Shown here piece by piece: positions 1 to 7,315 of a DNA stretch of 7,890 nucleotides (its first letter is position 1; each line of letters starts with the position of its first letter). The position numbers and the translations under genes were made by a program. The stretch spans positions 1 to 7,890 of the forward strand of contig DMER01000043.1 in NCBI GenBank assembly GCA_003451645.1. The letters are read 5' to 3'. The notes below the pieces were generated by a model that was not told the DNA's origin, did no database searches, and worked only from the letters and a program-made list of their open reading frames with translations. Source of the DNA: Alphaproteobacteria bacterium. GTDB lineage: Bacteria > Pseudomonadota > Alphaproteobacteria > Micropepsales > Micropepsaceae.

Positions 1-1257
1 ATCTACACCGCTGTGGGTGGCAACACGCCGCAATGGCTCGTCAATGAGACGGCGGATGCAATCTGGCGAGGGGATCAACGCGTCGTTCTGCTTGGTGGAT
101 CAGAAGACCTGGCGACGATGGTTGGTGCGCTGACCAAAGGTCATTCGCTCGATTGGGGAGAGGATGATGGCAGCAAGCCTACGCAAGTGGGTGAGATGAA
201 GCCTGGCGTCAATCCCATCGAGCGCGCGCATGGGATGCATTTCCCGGTCAATGTCTATCCGCTGTTCGAGCAAGCAATCCGCAAGGCGAAGGGCCGATCA
301 GTTCAGGAGCAGCAGGCGGCGTTGGGGCGGCTTTTCGCGCCGTTCACGAGCGTTGCTGTGAAAAACCCCTATAGCTGGTTCCCGACGGCGCGAACCCCTG
401 AAGAGATCGCTACACCGTCAGAGCGCAACCGTTATGTCGGCTTTCCGTATACGAAGTATATGAATGCGGTGATCCAGGTGGATCAGTCCGCAGCCGTGAT
501 TATGACAAATGTACAGACCGCGCGAGACCTGGGTATCCCTCAAGACCGCTGGGTGTTCTTGCATGGCGGCGCGCAGGCCAACGATATTTGGCACGTCAGC
601 GAGCGGGTCAATTACCACTCATCGCCCGCCATCCGCACGATGGGACGAAAGGTGCTGGCCCAGGCAGGCAAGTCGATCACGGACATGGACGCCTTTGACC
701 TTTATTCCTGCTTTCCAAGCGCTGTGCAGATTGGCTGTCAGGAATTGGGTGTTGCTGAAGATGATCCGCGCGGGCTGACGGTGACTGGCGGCTTGCCCTA
801 CTTTGGCGGCGCCGGGAACAACTATGTCATGCATTCTATCGTATCCATGATGGAGCGGTGCCGCGCCAAGCCTGGGTCCTTTGGCCTCGTCACGGCCAAT
901 GGGTGGTTTGTGACCAAGCATGCGATCGGCATCTACTCGACAGCACCCAAGCTGGGCGTGTGGGAGCGGGAGAACCCGGCCACCTATCAAGCGGAGATCG
1001 ATGGCATGCCACATCCGGACCTCGATCCGGCCCCGCAAGGCGCGGGAACGATTGAGACCTATACCGTGGTGCACGACCGTGATGGTCCTCGCTTTGGGCT
1101 GGTGATTGGGCGCCTCGGCAGTGGCAAACGCTTCATCGCGCATACGCCAGCGGAACCGTCGTATTTCGCGCGTCTCATGGACAGCGACTGCATGGGACTG
1201 CAAGGGCAGGTGACGCCGGGCGAAAAGACGAATACATTCCGGTTCGATAATTCGTAA
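1..1257 (+). CDS. Thiolase-like protein (TLP type 1, 'acetyl-CoA acetyltransferase' family), 5'-truncated
   Basis: Reading frame 1 is open from base 1 to the TAA at 1255-1257, giving 418 residues. The real start lies upstream, and about 80-90 N-terminal residues are probably missing. The GTG at 13 is an internal codon. The fragment has a thiolase fold: a first-half pattern ending VVLLGGSEDL (fragment residues 28-37), then DLYSCF (233-238), TGGLPYFGGAGNN (262-274) and ANGWFVTKHA (about 299-308). About 70 C-terminal residues after 345 look like the extra small beta domain of type-1 thiolase-like proteins. Canonical thiolases use a nucleophilic Cys, a His in a GHP motif and a second Cys. An ungapped alignment by eye puts Gly where the nucleophile should be (residue 7, VGGNTPQ) and Gly where the His should be (residue 270, bases 808-810). 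There is no Cys in the ANGW region. The thiolase name may therefore mislead: it may bind acyl-CoA or a related ligand without thiolysis. It sits 18 nt before the phosphatase gene, probably in one operon. Confidence 0.85.
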   Translation: MYTAVGGNTPQWLVNETADAIWRGDQRVVLLGGSEDLATMVGALTKGHSLDWGEDDGSKPTQVGEMKPGVNPIERAHGMHFPVNVYPLFEQAIRKAKGRSVQEQQAALGRLFAPFTSVAVKNPYSWFPTARTPEEIATPSERNRYVGFPYTKYMNAVIQVDQSAAVIMTNVQTARDLGIPQDRWVFLHGGAQANDIWHVSERVNYHSSPAIRTMGRKVLAQAGKSITDMDAFDLYSCFPSAVQIGCQELGVAEDDPRGLTVTGGLPYFGGAGNNYVMHSIVSMMERCRAKPGSFGLVTANGWFVTKHAIGIYSTAPKLGVWERENPATYQAEIDGMPHPDLDPAPQGAGTIETYTVVHDRDGPRFGLVIGRLGSGKRFIAHTPAEPSYFARLMDSDCMGLQGQVTPGEKTNTFRFDNS

Positions 1258-1275
1258 ACCGCAAGAGTGGCGCCA

Positions 1276-1827
1276 ATGCCCAAGCTCTATCTCGTGCGAC
1301 ATGGCGAGGCGGCGGCGGGCTTCACCCAAAGCCTCGATCCTGGCTTGTCGGCACTCGGGCATGAACAAGCCTCAGCGTTGGCCCAAAAGCTCAAGACATG
1401 GCCTCAGATGGCGATTGTTTCGAGCCCGCTTGCGCGCGCGCTGGAGACTTCTGCGCCTTTGGCGGCCCTGTGGCAGTGCGATCCTGCGATCGAGCCGCGG
1501 GTGGCAGAAATTCCTGCACCCGACGGGCAGACATTGGCAGAGAGAGGGCCTTGGCTTCAGGCGTTCATGCGCTCAAGCTGGAGCGAGGCGCCGGCCGAGC
1601 TGAAAGCGTGGCGCACCGATCTGCTGCAAGCTCTGACCGGGATTGAACAAGACACCATCGTTTTCACCCATTTCGTGGCAATCAATGTAGCAGCTGGTGC
1701 GGCAACCGGTCAGGACCGGGTCACCTGCTTCTCGCCTGCGAACGCCTCGCTCTGGTCGTTGGAGGTTTCCTCAGGGCATCTCCTGCTCAGCGCGTTGGGC
1801 GCACAATTGCCGCTGCCATTAGGGTAG
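1276..1827 (+). CDS. Histidine phosphatase family protein (SixA/phosphoglycerate mutase-like)
   Basis: This 183-residue protein belongs to the branch-2-free, small histidine phosphatases. The N-terminal LVRHGE gives the phospho-accepting His9 flanked by Arg8. SSPLARALET (residues 49-58) supplies the second phosphate-pocket Arg54, Glu78 in RVAEIP is the likely proton donor, and FTHF supplies the second His132. All core residues are present, so it should be active. Family members dephosphorylate phosphohistidine proteins, sugar phosphates or nucleotides, and the sequence does not say which applies here. There is no signal peptide or membrane segment, so it is cytosolic. I chose the ATG at 1276 because the conserved LYLVRHG strand begins right after it. 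An in-frame GTG at 1267 would add only three residues. The upstream ribosome-binding sequence is weak (AAGAG near 1263-1267), which fits translation coupled to the preceding gene. The stop is 3 nt before the amidase start. Confidence 0.88.
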   Translation: MPKLYLVRHGEAAAGFTQSLDPGLSALGHEQASALAQKLKTWPQMAIVSSPLARALETSAPLAALWQCDPAIEPRVAEIPAPDGQTLAERGPWLQAFMRSSWSEAPAELKAWRTDLLQALTGIEQDTIVFTHFVAINVAAGAATGQDRVTCFSPANASLWSLEVSSGHLLLSALGAQLPLPLG

Positions 1828-1830
1828 ATC

Positions 1831-3243
1831 ATGGATAGTGAAGAGGACCTTCATTGGCTGACCGCCAAGGACCTGTCGACCGCCTTCTCAACCCGTGAGC
1901 TGTCGCCGGTCGAGGTCACCGAATGGCTTCTGGGCCGGATTGAGGCGCTCGATGCTCGCATCAATGCGTTTTGTTTGGTCGACGCCCCCTCGGCCCTCGC
2001 GCAAGCGGAAGCCTCGGAAGCGCGCTACACAGTGGGCGAGCCCTTGAGCACCCTGGATGGTGTGCCTATGGCCATCAAAGACCTCTTGCTTTCGAAGGGC
2101 TGGCCCACCTTGCGCGGGTCTCGAACTGTCGATCCCACGCAATCATGGGATGCCGACGCGCCGGCGGTTGCTCATTTGCGAGAGGCTGGTGCGGTATTTC
2201 TGGGCAAGACGACAACGCCTGAATTTGGGCATAAGGCGACAAATGACAGTCCGCTGACTGGCTCGACGCGCAATCCCTGGAACACAGACCTGACCCCTGG
2301 CGGGTCAAGTGGAGGTGCCGGGGCGGCACTCGCGGCTGGATTTACGACGCTGGCCTTTGGAACCGATGCCGGCGGCTCGGTTCGGATCCCAGCAAGCTTC
2401 TGCGGAGTGGTTGGCTTCAAGCCGACCTTTGGGCGCATTCCAGCCTATCCGCCATCGCCCTTCGGCACGCTCGCTCATGTGGGTCCAATGGCCCGCACTG
2501 TTGAGGACGCGGTGCTTTTCTTTCTGGCAATGGCCAAGGACGATCCGCGGGACGCTTACTATGTGCCGCATGAGACTGCAGGCGCACTACGCTCCTTGCG
2601 CCACGGGGTGAGCGGCTTGCGCGTCGCGGTCAGTCCGCGGCTGGGCTATGTCAAAGACCTCGATCCCGAGGTTGAAGCTACGGCTATGACTGCCGCCCGT
2701 GTGCTTGAGAGCCTGGGTGCGCGGGTCGACATGATCGACCCGCCGATCAGCGATCCGACACCATTCTTCCGGCGGCTGTTCTATGCGAATGCGCACTTTC
2801 TGGCCTCTCAATTGCCTGAGGATAAGCGTGCTCTCACCGACCCGACATTTCAGCGCGCCGTGGCATTGGGTGAGCCGTTGAGCCGGCTTGATCTGCAAAC
2901 CGCTCAAGCGCAGCGCGTGACATACACGGCAGAATGGCGGCAGTTTATGACGCGCTATGATCTAGTCCTCACGCCGCAATTGGCGGTGTTGCCCTTTGCC
3001 GTGGGCCGCGTTGCACCGGTCAAAGAGAATGGCGATGCCTGGTTGGACTGGTCGCCCTTTGCCTATCCCTTTAATCTGACAGGCCAGCCAGCAATTTCGG
3101 TTCCCGCTGGCTTCTCCCAAAGCGGCTTGCCTATCGGGGTCCAAATTGTGGGGGCTCATTTTGCTGATGATTTGGTCTTGCGTGCGGCCTTTGCCTTGGA
3201 GACCGAACTCGATTTGATTGGCCGCCACCCGGAAGGATTTTAG
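1831..3243 (+). CDS. Amidase (amidase signature family hydrolase)
   Basis: This 470-residue protein has the full amidase signature. The Ser-cisSer-Lys triad is visible: Lys83 in VPMAIKDL, cis-Ser159 in GGSSGG, and nucleophile Ser183 in GTDAGGSVRIP. The 24-residue spacing between the two serines matches GatA and FAAH. The C-terminal SPFAYPFNLTGQPAISVP block (408-425) and the GLPIGVQIVG block (432-441) are also typical. The family hydrolyses carboxylic amides to acid and ammonia or amine. The substrate cannot be read from sequence. It could be mistaken for GatA of Glu-tRNA(Gln) amidotransferase, but gatC and gatB are not adjacent and the C-terminal half is more like general amidases. No signal peptide is seen. 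AGGG at 1821-1824 lies 6 nt before the ATG and overlaps the end of the phosphatase gene, so the two are almost certainly co-translated. Its stop overlaps the nnr start by one base. Confidence 0.9.
   Translation: MDSEEDLHWLTAKDLSTAFSTRELSPVEVTEWLLGRIEALDARINAFCLVDAPSALAQAEASEARYTVGEPLSTLDGVPMAIKDLLLSKGWPTLRGSRTVDPTQSWDADAPAVAHLREAGAVFLGKTTTPEFGHKATNDSPLTGSTRNPWNTDLTPGGSSGGAGAALAAGFTTLAFGTDAGGSVRIPASFCGVVGFKPTFGRIPAYPPSPFGTLAHVGPMARTVEDAVLFFLAMAKDDPRDAYYVPHETAGALRSLRHGVSGLRVAVSPRLGYVKDLDPEVEATAMTAARVLESLGARVDMIDPPISDPTPFFRRLFYANAHFLASQLPEDKRALTDPTFQRAVALGEPLSRLDLQTAQAQRVTYTAEWRQFMTRYDLVLTPQLAVLPFAVGRVAPVKENGDAWLDWSPFAYPFNLTGQPAISVPAGFSQSGLPIGVQIVGAHFADDLVLRAAFALETELDLIGRHPEGF
3231..3237 (+). 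promoter_or_regulatory. Strong Shine-Dalgarno deciding the nnr start
   Basis: GGAAGGA lies inside the last codons of the amidase gene. It is 5 nt upstream of the GTG at 3243 but 11 nt upstream of the in-frame ATG at 3249. The spacing favours the GTG, which overlaps the amidase stop as TAGTG. Confidence 0.6.
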
Positions 3244-4781
3244 TGCCCATGGCTCGGCTTGGTCCGGAGATACTCTCTATCGAGCGTGCAAAGCTCGTCG
3301 ATCGCATGGCAGTCGGCAGCGGCATCGCGATCGAAACCTTGATGGAGAATGCGGGGCGCACAGCCGCAAATGAAATCGCCAAGCGCTGGCCGCGTGGGCG
3401 CGTCTTTGTCATATGCGGACCAGGCAATAATGGCGGGGACGGCTATGTCACCGCGCGCCACTTGCGCGCTCGCGGCTATGAGGTGCAAGTCAAGTCGACC
3501 GTCGATACCGCCAGTTTGAAGGATGCTGCAGGCTGGGCGTTCCGCCAGTGGGCGGGGCCGGTTGAGCCGTTCCGCAATACAGGGGCGGTCCGGCCAGGTC
3601 TTTATGTTGATGCTGTATACGGCGCAGGTCTCACCCGCGCCATCGACCCCGATCTTGCCGAATACTGGTTTTTGGTCCGTGAAGCAGAGTGTCCGATTGT
3701 CGCTTTGGACGTGCCGAGCGGGCTTCACGGTGATACGGCCAAGTTTCTAGGGGGGCACACGTGGCAGGCCGATTTGACGGTCACCTTCTTCCGCAAAAAA
3801 GCAGCCCATATCCTGCAGCCTGGGCGCCAATACTGCGGCGAGATTGTCGTGACGGATATTGGCGTTCCCTTCGGCCTCTTGGAAGCGATGCGGGAAGTGG
3901 CGACCGAGGGCGGGCAGGGCAAAGAGCACTTCGCGCTCGAAAGTACCGACCCTCCGCCGCCTCTTAAGATTGCCAGGGATGGCCACAAATATCTGCGTGG
4001 TCACTGTCTCGTCGTGGCGGGCGGTCCACTCTCAACTGGGGCTGCACGTCTCAGCGCAAGTGCTGCGCTACGTTCGGGCGCCGGACTTGTAACTCTGGCG
4101 GCTGAACCTGCCGCAGCGTCCGTCATTGCTAACCATGTGACAGCGGAGATGGTGCTGTCCTTCACCAATGGACCCGACCTCGTGGGAATCCTGCGTGATG
4201 AGCGCAAGAATGTTGTTGTCTATGGCCCTGGGGCAGGCCGGATGACCGACACGCAAGATCGTACGGCCGCGATCCTTGAGAGCAGGGCGCATGCTGTCCT
4301 CGATGCCGATGCCTTGTCCGCCTTTGAAGATGGGCCGGAGCGCTTGTTCGCACTTCTGCGCCGCCGCGCGAATGCTGATGCCGTGCTGACACCGCATGAG
4401 GGAGAGTTTGAACGGCTCTTCCCAGGTTTGCGCGGCCGGGCCGTCAATAAGATAGAGGCGGCACGCATTGCCGCAGAGCAAGCCAAGGCCGTCATTGTTC
4501 TCAAAGGCGCTGATACGGTGATTGCGCATCCGGACGGCCGGGCGCAGGTCAACACCAATGCGCCGCCTTGGCTGGCGACCGCGGGTTCGGGCGATGTTTT
4601 GGCCGGGGTAATCGGCGCTCTCTTGGCACAAGGCCGGCCTGCGTTTGAGGCTGCGTGGAGCGGCGTGTGGATCCATGGCGCGGCCGCCCGGACGCTTGGT
4701 CCTGGCCTGACCGCCGCCGATCTGCCAGAGGCAATTCCTTCGATTTTACGGACCCTTGAGGGGCACAAGGGTCATCCGTGA
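3243..4781 (+). CDS. nnr: Bifunctional NAD(P)H-hydrate epimerase / ADP-dependent NAD(P)H-hydrate dehydratase
   Basis: This 512-residue fusion repairs NAD(P)HX, the hydrated and useless form of NADH and NADPH. The N-terminal YjeF/NnrE domain (about 10-215) interconverts the R and S epimers. It shows MENAG (34-38), GPGNNGGDG (59-67), DAVYGAG (123-129) and DVPSGL (156-161). The C-terminal ribokinase-like NnrD domain (about 240-505) dehydrates S-NAD(P)HX using ADP. It shows HKYLRG (248-253), GPGAG (328-332), DADAL (354-358), TPHEGEF (383-389), KGADT (421-425) and TAGSGDVLAG (446-455) with the expected catalytic Asp451. Length and domain order match E. coli Nnr (about 515 residues). The GTG start at 3243 overlaps the amidase TAG by one base and has a well-spaced ribosome-binding site. 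An ATG at 3249 would remove two residues. The gene probably closes the operon, since a tRNA promoter follows. Confidence 0.95.
   Translation: MPMARLGPEILSIERAKLVDRMAVGSGIAIETLMENAGRTAANEIAKRWPRGRVFVICGPGNNGGDGYVTARHLRARGYEVQVKSTVDTASLKDAAGWAFRQWAGPVEPFRNTGAVRPGLYVDAVYGAGLTRAIDPDLAEYWFLVREAECPIVALDVPSGLHGDTAKFLGGHTWQADLTVTFFRKKAAHILQPGRQYCGEIVVTDIGVPFGLLEAMREVATEGGQGKEHFALESTDPPPPLKIARDGHKYLRGHCLVVAGGPLSTGAARLSASAALRSGAGLVTLAAEPAAASVIANHVTAEMVLSFTNGPDLVGILRDERKNVVVYGPGAGRMTDTQDRTAAILESRAHAVLDADALSAFEDGPERLFALLRRRANADAVLTPHEGEFERLFPGLRGRAVNKIEAARIAAEQAKAVIVLKGADTVIAHPDGRAQVNTNAPPWLATAGSGDVLAGVIGALLAQGRPAFEAAWSGVWIHGAAARTLGPGLTAADLPEAIPSILRTLEGHKGHP
4751..4773 (+). repeat. Perfect 8-bp inverted repeat at the 3' end of nnr
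   Basis: Arms GACCCTTG (4751-4758) and CAAGGGTC (4766-4773) flank a 7-nt loop, ending 5 nt before the nnr stop codon. There is no T tract directly after it. The only T run is five Ts at 4795-4799, too far for a classical Rho-independent terminator. It may stabilise the 3' end of the mRNA, contribute to weak termination, or be chance. Confidence 0.35.
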
Positions 4782-4813
4782 GCGCTCAGGGCCATTTTTG
4801 GTAAGTTCGCCCT

Positions 4814-4841
4814 TTGAAATTGCCGGGGCGCTCTGCTATAC
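4814..4841 (+). promoter_or_regulatory. Sigma-70-type promoter of tRNA-Leu
   Basis: TTGAAA at 4814-4819 and CTATAC at 4836-4841 are separated by 16 nt. This is close to the usual alphaproteobacterial housekeeping promoter. Transcription would start near 4848, leaving a leader of roughly 58 nt to be removed from the tRNA by RNase P. There is no other candidate of this quality between nnr and the tRNA. Confidence 0.6.
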
Positions 4842-4905
4842 GCCTGCCCTTCGTTTCGCACGCGGGCTGCCACAAGGCCAGTCATGTGCGGGTTGGTATG
4901 CCTTT

Positions 4906-4990
<85 letters not shown>

Positions 4991-5097
4991 GTGTCATTGC
5001 CTCTCGGCCCGCCATGTCTTGCAATTTGGCCTGACTGCCAGCGTGATGCGCGCACAATCATGACTGCTGAAATTCCACCGTTGAGGATCTGCCACCG
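4991..5097 (+). other. Spacer between tRNA-Leu and tig
   Basis: These 107 nt carry no gene. No Rho-independent terminator is visible after the tRNA. A TTGCAA at 5019-5024 could be a -35 element, but no good -10 stands 16-18 nt downstream, so I do not call a tig promoter. TGCGCGCA (5047-5054) is an 8-bp palindrome of unknown meaning. GAGGA at 5083-5087, 10 nt before the ATG, is the tig ribosome-binding site. tig may be transcribed by read-through from the tRNA promoter or from an undetected promoter here. Confidence 0.4.
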
Positions 5098-6459
5098 ATG
5101 AACGTGACTGAGACGCTATCCCAAGGCCTTCGCCGCGAGTTCCGTGTGGTTGTGAATGCGCAGAGCCTCGACCAAATGCTCAATTCCAAACTGGCCGAAA
5201 TGCAGCCGCGCTTGAATTTGAAGGGGTTCCGGCCCGGCAAGGCGCCGCTCAGCCATTTGAAGCGCACCTTTGGCAAGTCCATCCTGGGCGACATCATCAA
5301 TGAGACGGTCAGCGAGCAAAGTCAGCGCGCGGTCACAGATCGGGGCTTGCGCACAGCGATGCAGCCCCAAATCAGTCTCGATTCCGAGATGGAGCAAGTG
5401 CTCAGCGGCACACAGGACCTGATCTTCAATGTCGCAGTCGATCTGATGCCCGAGTTCCAGCCGGCGGATTTGACCGATGTGACCCTGATCCGGCCAGTGA
5501 CGCAGGCAGCCGATGAGGACGTGGAAGACGCCATCAAGCGCATGGCCGATCAGCAGCGCAGCTATGAGCCCAAAGCCGTTGATGCCGAAGGGGCGAATGG
5601 CGATCAGTTGATCGTGGACTTTGAGGGCCGTATCGATGGCGAGATTTTCGAGGGGGGCACGGCCGAGAACGCCCGCATCGTGCTGGGCTCTGGCACGTTC
5701 CTTCCAGGCTTCGAAGAGCAATTGCTGGAGGCAAAGCCTGGCGACGTCCGCACAGTCAATCTGACATTTCCGGACGATTACAGCGCTGCCAATTTGGCTG
5801 GCAAGGCCGCAGTGTTTACAGTGACGGTCAAAGAAGTCCTGCAGCCTGTTGATGCCGCAATCGATGATGACCTCGCGCAGAAGCTTGGTTTGGAAAGCCT
5901 CGAACAATTGCGTGCCGCCATCAGGGGCCAGATGGAACAAGATTTCCTGCGCGCGAGCCGCACGCATTTGAAACGTGCGATGCTCGATGCTTTGGACAGC
6001 CGCCATTCCTTTGAGCTTCCTGCTGCCATGGTTGAGGCAGAGTTCGGGCAGATTTGGGCGCAGGTTGAGAAGGATCTCAAAGACGGTAATCTGCCTGAGG
6101 AGGACAAGTCCAAGTCCGAGGACGACCTCAAGGCTGAGTTCCGCAAAATCGCCGAGCGGCGCGTGCGGTTGGGCCTGCTCCTGTCCGAGATTGGCCGCAT
6201 CAATAACATTCAAGTCGCACAGGACGAGATCAATCGCGCCATTGTGGCGCAGGCCCGCCAATATCCGGGCCAAGAACAGAAGATCATGGAGTTCTACCGC
6301 AACAACCCGGACGCGATGGCGCAGCTACGCGCGCCGATCTTTGAGGAAAAGGTCATCGACTTTTTGTGCACGCAGATCAAAATCAACGATCAGGTTGTGA
6401 GTCGCGAAGAATTATTCATGGATCCTGATGATTTGGCGCCTAAGCTGGTCCACGCGTGA
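5098..6459 (+). CDS. tig: Trigger factor, ribosome-associated chaperone and peptidyl-prolyl isomerase
   Basis: The 453-residue protein binds the ribosome next to the exit tunnel and shelters nascent chains. The N-terminal ribosome-binding domain (about 1-115) carries the signature loop GFRPGKAP (43-50), which contacts ribosomal protein L23. The FKBP-type PPIase domain (about 165-248) contains [10 protein letters not shown] (168-177), EIFEGG (182-187), [14 protein letters not shown] (196-209) and the strand VFTVTVKEV (239-247). The helical C-terminal substrate-cradle domain runs from about 255 to 440. Length is within the normal range (E. coli has 432). The ATG at 5098 is supported by GAGGA 10 nt upstream and by the family's usual N-terminal spacing, with the signature loop near residue 43. 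The stop is 40 nt before clpP with no strong terminator between, so the two are probably co-transcribed. Confidence 0.97.
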   Translation: MNVTETLSQGLRREFRVVVNAQSLDQMLNSKLAEMQPRLNLKGFRPGKAPLSHLKRTFGKSILGDIINETVSEQSQRAVTDRGLRTAMQPQISLDSEMEQVLSGTQDLIFNVAVDLMPEFQPADLTDVTLIRPVTQAADEDVEDAIKRMADQQRSYEPKAVDAEGANGDQLIVDFEGRIDGEIFEGGTAENARIVLGSGTFLPGFEEQLLEAKPGDVRTVNLTFPDDYSAANLAGKAAVFTVTVKEVLQPVDAAIDDDLAQKLGLESLEQLRAAIRGQMEQDFLRASRTHLKRAMLDALDSRHSFELPAAMVEAEFGQIWAQVEKDLKDGNLPEEDKSKSEDDLKAEFRKIAERRVRLGLLLSEIGRINNIQVAQDEINRAIVAQARQYPGQEQKIMEFYRNNPDAMAQLRAPIFEEKVIDFLCTQIKINDQVVSREELFMDPDDLAPKLVHA

Positions 6460-6487
6460 TCCAGTGGCGCTGGGCCAATCTCGGAGC

Positions 6488-6492
6488 GAGGG
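6488..6492 (+). promoter_or_regulatory. Ribosome-binding site deciding the clpP start
   Basis: GAGGG lies 7 nt before the ATG at 6500. The reading frame is open back to an ATG at 6428 inside tig, but the extra 24 residues do not resemble ClpP and that ATG has no such site. The true start is therefore 6500. Confidence 0.6.
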
Positions 6493-6499
6493 TAGAAAA

Positions 6500-7126
6500 A
6501 TGACGGGCGTTCAAGCAAACTACTATGTGCCTTATGTGATTGAGCAGACGTCGCGCGGGGAACGCGGCTACGACATTTATTCGCGGCTGCTCAAAGAACG
6601 CATCATTTTCGTGTCCGGTGTGATCGACGATTCAATCGCGACAGTTGTGACGGCGCAATTGCTGTTCTTGGAGGCTGAGAACCCCAAGAAGGAGATTGCG
6701 ATGTACATAAACTCGGGCGGCGGTGTGGTGACCTCGGCTTTGGCGATCTATGACACGATGCAGTATGTCCGGCCGCAGATTTCGACCCTGTGCATTGGTC
6801 AAGCAGCGTCCGCTGCCTCACTTCTGTTGGCTGCTGGCGAGAAGGGGATGCGGTACATCCTGCCGAATTCGCGGGTGATGCTGCATCAGCCCTCCGGCGG
6901 GATTGCTGGGCAAGCTGCGGACATGGCGCGTCACGCGCAAGAAATTCTGAAAATCAAGCGCCGGTTGAATGACATCTATGTGCGCCACACCGGTAAGCCG
7001 TTGGAAACGATTGAGAAAACCCTTGATCGCGACACGTTCCTGACTGCCGATGAAGCGCGGGATTTTGGTCTTGTTGACCAAGTCATGCACAAGCGGCCGG
7101 CACCTGCTGGCGATTCAAACCTCTGA
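6500..7126 (+). CDS. clpP: ATP-dependent Clp protease proteolytic subunit ClpP
   Basis: This 208-residue serine peptidase forms the tetradecameric barrel that degrades proteins unfolded by ClpX or ClpA. The Ser-His-Asp triad is complete: Ser104 in [10 protein letters not shown], His129 in [10 protein letters not shown], and Asp178 in TLDRDTF. The spacing between them equals that of E. coli ClpP. Other family marks are [13 protein letters not shown] (28-40), YINSGGG (69-75) for the oxyanion region, and the C-terminal YGLVD-like DFGLVDQV (188-195). The N-terminus [15 protein letters not shown] is the usual axial-loop region, with a short propeptide at most. The start at 6500 is chosen from the GAGGG site. 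The gene lies between tig and clpX, the classic quality-control arrangement. Confidence 0.97.
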   Translation: MTGVQANYYVPYVIEQTSRGERGYDIYSRLLKERIIFVSGVIDDSIATVVTAQLLFLEAENPKKEIAMYINSGGGVVTSALAIYDTMQYVRPQISTLCIGQAASAASLLLAAGEKGMRYILPNSRVMLHQPSGGIAGQAADMARHAQEILKIKRRLNDIYVRHTGKPLETIEKTLDRDTFLTADEARDFGLVDQVMHKRPAPAGDSNL

Positions 7127-7315
7127 GGCCAATCTGACACGCCTGGCACTGCGAACAGGGCCGTCAAATTAATGCAATCTTGATCGCCAACACTATATCA
7201 TGATCGTATCCTGGCTGGCTTGCTCAAAAAGGCATGGCGCGCCGGGCAGGTGCTGAATGGATTAGTACAACTCCGAGGGCCTTTCAGGGTTGCGGGGAGT
7301 TGGTGAGGACATTGA
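7127..7315 (+). promoter_or_regulatory. clpP-clpX intergenic region, possible clpX promoter and leader
   Basis: This 189-nt gap contains no convincing gene on either strand. An AT-rich patch at 7166-7210 stands out from its GC-rich surroundings and contains CTATAT (7193-7198), a plausible -10, but no good -35 at the right distance. TTGATC (7180-7185) is too close. TGATCG occurs at 7181 and again at 7201, exactly 20 nt apart, which could mark a regulator site or be chance. No clean terminator follows clpP. GAGGA at 7305-7309, 6 nt before the clpX ATG, is the ribosome-binding site. clpX may thus be transcribed both from upstream and from a promoter here. Confidence 0.35.

Noticed and set aside
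619..1368. Minus-strand ORF of 249 codons opposite the thiolase-like gene
   Set aside because: It is a shadow of the coding strand that spans the end of one gene and the start of the next, and no known motifs are seen. The same applies to 3240-3728 and 4068-4676 opposite nnr.
1831..3243. Amidase as GatA of the Glu-tRNA(Gln) amidotransferase
   Set aside because: No gatC or gatB is adjacent, and the C-terminal half matches general amidases better. The conserved triad is common to the whole family.
5116..6273. Long minus-strand ORF of 385 codons opposite trigger factor
   Set aside because: It lies wholly inside tig, which has all its domains and motifs. High GC content and codon bias leave the opposite frame open, and no ribosome-binding site or recognisable domain is seen.
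6473..7135. Nine-base word GGCCAATCT after both tig (6473-6481) and clpP (7127-7135)
   Set aside because: Many repeated 9-mers are expected by chance in about 7.9 kb, and the two copies differ in distance from the stop codon and in flanking sequence.
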